Shown here: in pieces, positions 22,984 to 31,900 of the stretch
Numbering within the stretch: the first letter of the stretch is position 1
Layout: each line of letters starts with the position of its first letter
Assembly: GCF_910592395.1 (NCBI RefSeq)
Contig: NC_088324.1
Coordinates: 10,070,953 to 10,134,952, forward strand
Direction of reading: 5' to 3'
Source: Lineus longissimus
Lineage: Eukaryota; Nemertea; Pilidiophora; Heteronemertea; Lineidae
Length of the DNA stretch: 64,000 nt
Program-made: the position numbers and the translations under genes
Notes under the pieces: model-generated
Seen by the model: the letters and a program-made list of their open reading frames with translations, nothing else
What the model was told of the DNA's origin: nothing
The model's database searches: none

Positions 22984-25900
22984 GTGAGTGCATATTCTGA
23001 TCCGTACTTGTCTGCGGAGAAGAGGCTAGGGATTCATTGAACAACCAAGGCAGTTTATTCGTATTCCCTTAAAGTACTTCCTTGGTGAACTGCCCCAAAA
23101 GGAAGGAATTGTGATAGCTGGACAAATGGCAAATGGTTGTTAGTGTAACGGCCTTAGTGGAGAGGTTCTAATCTACTTCCTTAAAGACTGTTGTTTATCA
23201 TTTATATTGCTATGTAATTTTGTCGCTATATCCTCAAAAGCTTTATTTACATTCATGATCAGTGTTCTCCACTGGGTTTTCTCAAGGTAGGGTGATACCC
23301 TTAATTTGCATGATGTTTTACCAGTGTTCAATTTAAGGTAGGGTGGCCCTATAGGAACCCTCTACATAGTTCTAGAGCAAGGTAGGGTGGCTCTTCCAAG
23401 GTAGGGTGGTAAGCTGCCAAGGTAGGGTGGGCCACCCTGACAAATAGCCTTGTGGAGAACACTGATGATCTGGCTGATATGACGATGATAATCATTTGAC
23501 CTAGAAGACATTGTAAGTGATGCTTGCCCCAGGTTCCGAAACCAGCTGGGTCTAGGAACTGGACTGTTTTCTTCCCATGCATTATTTGATTGTCGCAATA
23601 AATGAGAACAGTGCATTACTTCCTGCTTGAATTGTACAAGTAATCCTGGCAAACAGCTGATGAAACTAGTGTCTGTTTGTTTCAACCTAAGTTGGGCAGT
23701 TTTGACTGTTGATCCCTGTATAAAATCTACATCCTGGTCTGTTCGCAATATACTAAAAAAAACATGAGGAAGTATTCAATTTATAGGAAGTTTGACCCAA
23801 AATTATGATTATTGATAATGGTTATTTATAATGGTTGTTTTGTTCCTATACGTGGAACTCATTCTCGGATCCTAGAGATTCTAGGAAGGGCAGGCTCCCC
23901 TTATTAAAGTAGTCTTGTGGCTCTAGCTGTTTCAGTCCATTTGCAAGCTAGAGGCAGTAGTTGCATGATGACAGGTCATTTGCTAGTTATCTAGTTATCT
24001 AGTTATCTAGTTATCTAGTTATCTAGATATCTTTTTTTGATTTTAAGGAGTCTGCCAGGTATGTAATGGTATCTAAACTCTTTTCCCCTCTCGTGCTATT
24101 TCTATTTTCTTCCATGGCAATTTGCCATCCCTAACTGTTCATCTCTAGGCTGATTGCCCCCCCCCCCCTCAATTTTAATGGCCTTTATTTTTTCTTCTGT
24201 TTCCAGGGATTCTCCTGAAATTGCCTATTCACCCAATGACATTCTTCAGAGCTTTCTGGACGAAATCAATAGATTCATTCCTGGAAAACATGTGCCATTC
24301 GTGAAGAAACAGGAGTATCGGAAATTTCTCAAATCATTAGAGGTTTGTTTTCAATCTTACTTGTTTCCTCGCATCTGATGTGAAAAGTTTTTTTCGTGCC
24401 TTGGCAATTTCAGTGCCAGTGTTTCAATCCCTTCATCACTATTTGGCATTTTAAGGTAGAGGTTTTAGAGTGGGATAAGATAAACAGCTTGAAGAGAGTT
24501 TTTTGCATGAAAAATCCAACATGGATCTTTGCCAGATGCTGAAAGTGATGGGCTGCTAGAGGTCTAGGTCAACAAGCGCCTGTGTCACATGTCTATATGA
24601 ATAGATTTGATGACAAAAGTCAAGTTCATAAATGTTCTATTTATTTTGATTAGAAAATACGCGGAACTTCCTTTGGCCTTTGGTCACTGACATAGCTCTC
24701 CTGAGGAGTTCACTGATTTTGGTTCAGAACTGGTCACATTAATTCAATTTGACCGCTGAGATGAGGATACAATCCTTTCAATGGCACTATTCGTGAGCCC
24801 CAAGACAGCATCTCGCGGCAAGACAAGCAGCAAGAGTCTTACTGAAAGTGCACTGACTCCTTCAGAAATGGCTTCGCAGAGTAGGCTCATTCACATAACT
24901 TATATGAGAATCTGCAGTATGGAGTTGAAGACCCAACTCTGGCTCATGTGCTTCAGACCTGCTCACTAATGAAGAAATAGAAATGAATATTTGCGAAAAG
25001 ACACTTAACCTTTGGTCACAAAGTTCTGGGGCTCTTTGACGGACTTCATTACTGTAAACAGACTGACTAGTGTGCATCTTAAACATTCTAAACACTGAAA
25101 AAGAAGGCGTCAGTCCCAAGGGTGTTCTTATGGGATGAGAAGTTTTCTGTAATTTGACATAAATTTTGTCTTTTTCAGAATGCTTATGGTTCAGATCCTG
25201 GCAAGTTTATAGAAGTCATGAAGAGGTGCCTGAAGACTGAGGATGACATCCTAAAAACAAATTCATTGGTAGAGGAACAGCCGATGCGCCTTAGCCCCGA
25301 CGTCTACTTGCGCCAGAGAATTAAGGCGATCAATGATAATACAAAAGTAGGTATTTGTGTGACTGATGGTCTTTTCTCCCTTAAAAATACCCTCAGAAGA
25401 ATCCCCACAGTACTTAATTGTGGTGTTGTTCACCAGTATTACATCCGCCTTTTAAATTTCAGGAGGTGGACTGGGCGATTAATAACCTGGACATACTCAG
25501 ACTGAGCGTAACTTCTAACTCAAACAAAAAGCGAGAGTACGAGAAAACGCTCGTGTCAATGCGGAGCGATTCTGAGCAGAAGCGTGAGGTAGCAACAACA
25601 ATTGATCAACTGCGAAAGAACATTGAAAAAGAAACGGTTGATTTGACACAGAAATATGCAGTAAGTTGAAGTATTTTACTATTATTTAAAGTTGGTTTTC
25701 AATTTGAATGATTTGAATGCCGTCTGTGCACTACTGGAATTCTGCTTGAACACCTGATGGAAGACGACATTATTGTAATCGCAAAATCCTACTTGCTTTT
25801 CTTTGTCTTCATATATGGTGTAGAACCTGGCAAGTTCGTGAAAGTCTTGGAAGAGATGTCTGAAGGCTTTGAGCATAGAATGCGCAGCACGCCGGAGACA

Positions 25901-28900
25901 TTCAGGCCACGTAGAATTTAATCATCTCCTCTTGATTTCTGGTCATGTTGGCTACATACTGAAACGAGAAATAGACCACAGATTTCACACTTTGGAGATG
26001 CGTACCACTCTACGGATCACCGATAGTATAGGGGAAACACGTAGAATAGTTTTAAGATAATCATGTTGCATCTGCAGGACATTCAGCAGAAGGAGAAGCT
26101 GATGATCCAAGATGTTGGGGACATTGCCACGGAAATGATCGATGAGCATCTGAATCGTTGGAAAGTCTTCCAGAAGTACCCGCCTCTGAAAGATGCACCA
26201 AACGCTATGAAGACGATTTCGCTCGACAGCTTTGTCAACTTGTAAGTTTGAAGACAGTTTACCGGGAAGTTATGCGTAGTTTTGCAACTAAGTTTTGCAC
26301 TAAGCACCCTAGCTGACCAAAGCGACAACCTTTTCAGCACCCCCCGACAACTGCTTCTAATGCAGTTAATGAGTCAGTTCCTTCATCACCCTGAAGATGG
26401 AGTTGTGTCGATTTAACAATAAAGCCCTAAGAGAACTAATAAGCGACTAGGTGGGGGTATTTTTTGCCCAAAAAAGTGACGTAATCTATGTCAGATGGCC
26501 CGGAAAGTGTTAAAAGGTTTACATACGTGATGGCCAGTTCGTGCCATTGTGCCTCTTGGCAGTTTCATTGAGTTTTAGTCATTGTTCAGCTCAGCAGGTG
26601 GCGCTATGTGAAAAATGACTTTTTCCTTTATATTTTGGCAGGTTTGGTGAGATATTTGAGCTCCTGATCCTAATGAAGCAGCAGTTGAATCGCTACTACC
26701 AGCAGGCTGAATACTCTTTCACATGTAGCCTTAACATCATGAATTCGGAGGAAGAGAAACAGCAGTTTATCTCGTGTATTCAAGAATTCATCAATGAAAT
26801 TAATGGAATCATCAAGAAACTGTTCAACAAGTAAGCGTTACTTATGAGTACTATTAGAGAGGTTAAGATTGTCGCCACAGCCTCATTAGAGAGGTTCCAA
26901 GGATGCATAATAACTTTATTGGAGAGGTTAAAAAAGAATTCAAGATCAAATCAATCCGCAGAGCATATGATGTCATCAAGAACTGGTTCAATTAGCACAA
27001 TGATTACTATCATATTTAGACGTGTGGAAGGAATCATTGGAGAAAGTGTGTTATGATTTTAGTAGGGAGGTTTAGAATCCGTACATAACACGATACAATA
27101 CAATATAAAATATTCATATGGCGGCTTTCCAGGTGGCCTACTCAAAGTGCCCTTCTCTTTGCAAGGATGTCCTTGATAGAGGGGTTCTGCTGTGTGTTGT
27201 TGTTGTATTGTTAGTGTGGTACATGGTGCTGTGGTTTTATTAGAGGTGTTTCATAAGTTAAAAATATGGTTCACTTTCAGTTGTATTGTGATCGAAGAAC
27301 AGCCTCCACAGATCATCAAGGTCGAGACCAAGTCTGGGAAAAGTCGTGAGCTGCGAATTCTGCTAAGGTAGGTCTTGAGCCAAACATAAAAGGGCCCATA
27401 GTAGCTAATGGCTACCCACTCAGAAGTTTCTAGGCCTTTCTGAATGCTCACTGTGGTTGCAGTGATAAATAAATGCTCTCAACAACTTCCTTTTTAAAGG
27501 TGTGTGAAGTTTTTAAGCTCCTGACAATTGCTTTGTAATTGTAAATTTCCAGATGTCTCCTAAGCAGCACTTACCTCCACTTCGGTGAGGTGATCACAGA
27601 GTTTAGGAACGAGCAGGAGCTGAATCCGTTCTTGACATCTACAAATAAGAAAGCTACAAGGGCGACTATCAATGGCGGTGTTGGAAAATTCACAACCGCT
27701 AACAGAATGCATAGTCTGCTCTTCGAAAAGTTGCGCGTGGAGAACTTTCGGCGGACCGGAAATGACGAGATTGTGACTGAACAGAAATACGGATTACGTT
27801 TCTGCGTTGATATCAAGCTGAGTCAGATGACTGTCCCAATTAAGGTACGGATTCTACTCTTTTGAAAGTGTTTGAAAAAAGGGTCCTTGAATAAGCATAT
27901 GTAACTCTTGAGGGTCCTAAGAGGGAAAAATAGTGCCTTTCTTGACGGCCCTGCTGTGCGCGAGTTACTTTAATCTTCCTCCACTCAAGCATTGCCTAAA
28001 ACAGACGGAATGTAATGGAGAAGTTGGGTCCCATGTACTCCGTAACTTTAGCGAGGCCACATAATACAATTTTAGAAATTGCCAACATTTGTATTCCCCA
28101 TGCACCACCCCCAGTCTACAGAAATTGGCATTATGGAAGCCTTTCTGTTGTGAGTACATGTATATCGGTTGAAGACAGTTTGTCTGAGTGTTGATTCAGA
28201 AATGACTGTACACAAGATGACTGTAGAGATTTGTCTACAGGAATTGTATGACCTCTAAGCGGTATATATTGCTGTTGTGAGTTGTCTGCAATCACGTTAT
28301 TCGTCGAGCCTGAGATATCATATTTCATCTACCTTCAGATCATATCGTTACCTATCATTGTGTGCTGCCACACATCACAAGAGTGCAGCGCCCAGGCCTC
28401 GATTCTCTGGTACAATGCTTTCTCAACCATGGTAAGCTCTCAGCCAGTTACAACAAGCGTTCTACTGTTTCTTTCCATGTCAACTGTGCAAACACCTCTC
28501 TTGCAACTCCGGCGCTCTCTGCATCCAACATCCATCCAGCATGTCCGGCATCGTCCCCTTCGTCGTTTGCCTCTAACGCCTTCCGGTTGCCAGCTTGTCA
28601 CAATCTTCGGAAGTCTTGCTGGCTCCATTCCTATGAGAGACTACATGTATTAACGGTACTTGTACAGTAATGATAACCATTTTGATTCAGGATGCCAAGC
28701 CATTTGAGGTTGAGCGCAGTGTCCCGTGGGATCAGTTCAAGCAGATCTTGGACTTGGAGCTGCAGTCGAAGATGTCCCACGAGGGCAGGCACGGACGAGG
28801 ATTCTCTGAGGAAAACTTTGACTGTATCCGAGAGATGTTGGGAGTAGGTAAGGATAAGGTGGTGGGGTTACCTGGTGGTATTCATACAGTGGTACTTGGT

Positions 28901-31900
28901 GTTACTTGGTACTACTTGTTGGTACTTGGTTTTAGGTGATAGTACATGGGAGGGATGGTCCCCTGTGATCTGCCGGGCAGATCTTGGACATGAAGTGGCT
29001 GGGTAAACAGCCAAGGCCACCAATGAGTAAAGTCTTGGGTCCAAGCGGCCTTCTCGCCAGGTAGTGCTTGGTGGTAGGTGATAGTGCATTGGAGGGGAGG
29101 CCCCTGTGATCTGCCGGGCGGGAGGGATGGTCCCCTGTGATCTGCCAGGCAGATCTTGGACATGAAGTAGCTGGATAAACAGCCAAGGCCACCAGCTTGT
29201 TCAATTCAGGGTACAAGCGACCTTCTCTCCAGGGGCCTTGCATTAGAGATAGGAGTTTGGCAGTAGAGTGTGTCTCATAAGTTTGGGAGTTAGTTGGTCA
29301 TGTTTTAGTGGTTGCATTGTGGTATATCTCCGTCACCATGGCACCAAATAAACAAAAAGCCCTGAATTGCTTTATCTTCACTAAAAACCTTTTCCTCATT
29401 TACAGATCCAAACGATGACTCAGCTTCTGTTTCATGGGAAAAGTTTAACAAGGTATGGGATTCCCATAAAGTCTAGCCAACTGGGTCTTTAAGGCATTAG
29501 CAAGTCGATATCAGAGCTATCTTTTACAAGCAAAAATATTGACGATTGGTCTCTTTTAAATAATTTTGTGGTTCTGAAAAGAACCGTTTTTGAGACAGGG
29601 TCTTTGTTGTTCATCTCACTCATCAGTGTCGTAGAACTCATCTTCTGTGCTGGACCCCTCGATGTTGTACAGTTTCTCTGTCATTTCTGCGACTTCCTCA
29701 GCCTTGAGGTTGGTGTATGTACGATAGGCTCTCCTCACACCCTCCAAGGTCACGATTTGGATCTTCAGGTTGTAGCGGGAGGCTCGCCGTCCGTTGGAAG
29801 TCGCCACCTGGAATCGCTTCTGTAGATCTTGTAGTTTTCTGTCGATGAGGAGGACTTGCTCACAGGCCTTGTACATCTTTCGTTCGGTGTCTTGGAGTTG
29901 GAAGAGAATCTCCAGGTTGGCTTCCATCGCTTCCATTCTTGAAGATAACTGAGAACAAAAATATACAAGCGAAATATGTTACAGGGGTAGTCTGTATTTT
30001 ATGATCACTGTGGTGGTAGGGTTGGTTGTGAGGTTGCATTTTCAGCCCTGTGTTTTATATCCCACTTCAAGTAGGGTAGAGTTCTCAGTCAAATAATGAC
30101 ATATTCCTAAAAAGTTACTAAAATTAGACACCCCAATTCACGCACTTGTCAATACGTGTTATTATGGAACTTTTATCTATAAATCATCGATATGAATTTG
30201 TGTGATTATGTTCAACTTATCACTAATTAAGATAAAATTAGAAGTTTTTTCCTTGATACAAATTAACATGGTAGATCGCTTATATGATACGAGAGCCATT
30301 TTAAGCTGAGGTGATTAGCTGCTAATTAATTCATTAACAATAGCTCCAATAAAACATGGGATGCTTAATTAGGGTGATGTTCACTCATTTGACAGAATAA
30401 GCATCAAGGTCATTGTATGTCCGTTAATTACCTCATCTTAAGTGGCAGTCAAATCACATAAGGCATCAAACATCTGCTAATTACCAATTTACAATTGATA
30501 TTAATTACCTTGATTAGTGATTTTAGGGAATACTTGAAGTGGGTTAGTATTTTAATGTTGATGATTTGATGATTGAAATTTCCATAATAACAAGTTGACA
30601 AGTTGGTGATTTGGTGTCGTTATTTTTGACTGAAAAGTCTATCTGTCTTTGAGTTTGATTCTATTCTATACGTGAACTTGAAAGCATAAATATTTCAAAT
30701 TCGAAGCATTAACAGCTAACGTGATATTTAATCTATCACCAATTGAAAATGAGAAAATTGGCCAACTTTTAGCTTAGATTACACAGTTTACAGTAGATCA
30801 TTTATTGCTCATTGATTACAGGACCTGCTTCCTCCAAAGAATAAGTTCTCATTCTGGAAATGGTTCCTGGCGACGATCAACCTCATCAATCATCATTTCC
30901 GCAATGTTTGGAATGATGGGTAAGACATTTTAAATTGGGCAGAATTTGACCAAATAGCATGAACTGAAGCTGTTTATTTCAGGAAGGCCTTCTGTGAAGT
31001 ACTTTTTGAACTGTTGCCTCTAGCACATCCCGCCACTATTGAGGAAAACTTCTTTGAATTTGACCATAAAAGTCAACAGCGCTGATGGCCATCAGTTCTT
31101 TTCAACCTCTGATCTGCCCCTGCACTCATCAATTCTTGCTGGTATATTTATACATATACTAGTCGTACTAGTTTCAAAATGAGTGGTGAAATACAGCATA
31201 TCTCTCCCTCGGCTGAAAAAATCACTCAAGAAAGCTTCTAAATTCAGGTGAAAAACTTTCTTGTGTAACTGTCAGCCCACCTATTCATTGAAACATTTCA
31301 TTTCTACTCCAGATTGGTCCATGGCTACCTGAGTAAGGAACAGGCAGCGGACATGTTGACCAACTGTCAGCCCGGGACCTTTGCACTGAGGTTCAGCTCA
31401 TCTTACATCGACGCGAGGTCCATCCCGTCCGCTGGGTTGTCTGTGGTCCTCGTGGTGAAGAAGGAGGACGGAATTGGTATGTTACTTCTTTGGATTAGTC
31501 CTTACAGAATCAGTGTCTTCATCTTCTAAAATAGTGTCTAGCTTCTATAGATTGAGGATTATGCAGTTTGCAATAGTATTATGCAGTTTGCAATTACCTT
31601 AAGTTTCCAACGAATTAAAAGCATGTGAGCGTAAATGGTATACATGACCAAAAGTGGAACCAAGTAGTTACTCGGCCGGGCATCAAACCCACAACCTCTT
31701 GATCATAAGGCCCACTTCCACTGCGCTACCGCTGTCATCGTTGATATGAAATAAATTCTAGAGCTCGGATTCCTTTCTCCATTCAGGTAACGATATCATC
31801 AACTGTCAGCCGTTCACGAGCCAGAAGCACTTTAGCCATTTTAAGGAGGAGAACTTTGGCACGATGCTACACGGGTTTCTGGTCAATGATGAGCACTCTC

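Noticed and set aside
28912-29243. Minus-strand frames in STAT intron 10 (three overlapping)
   Set aside because: They fall on a local direct duplication and read as low-quality peptide in all frames.
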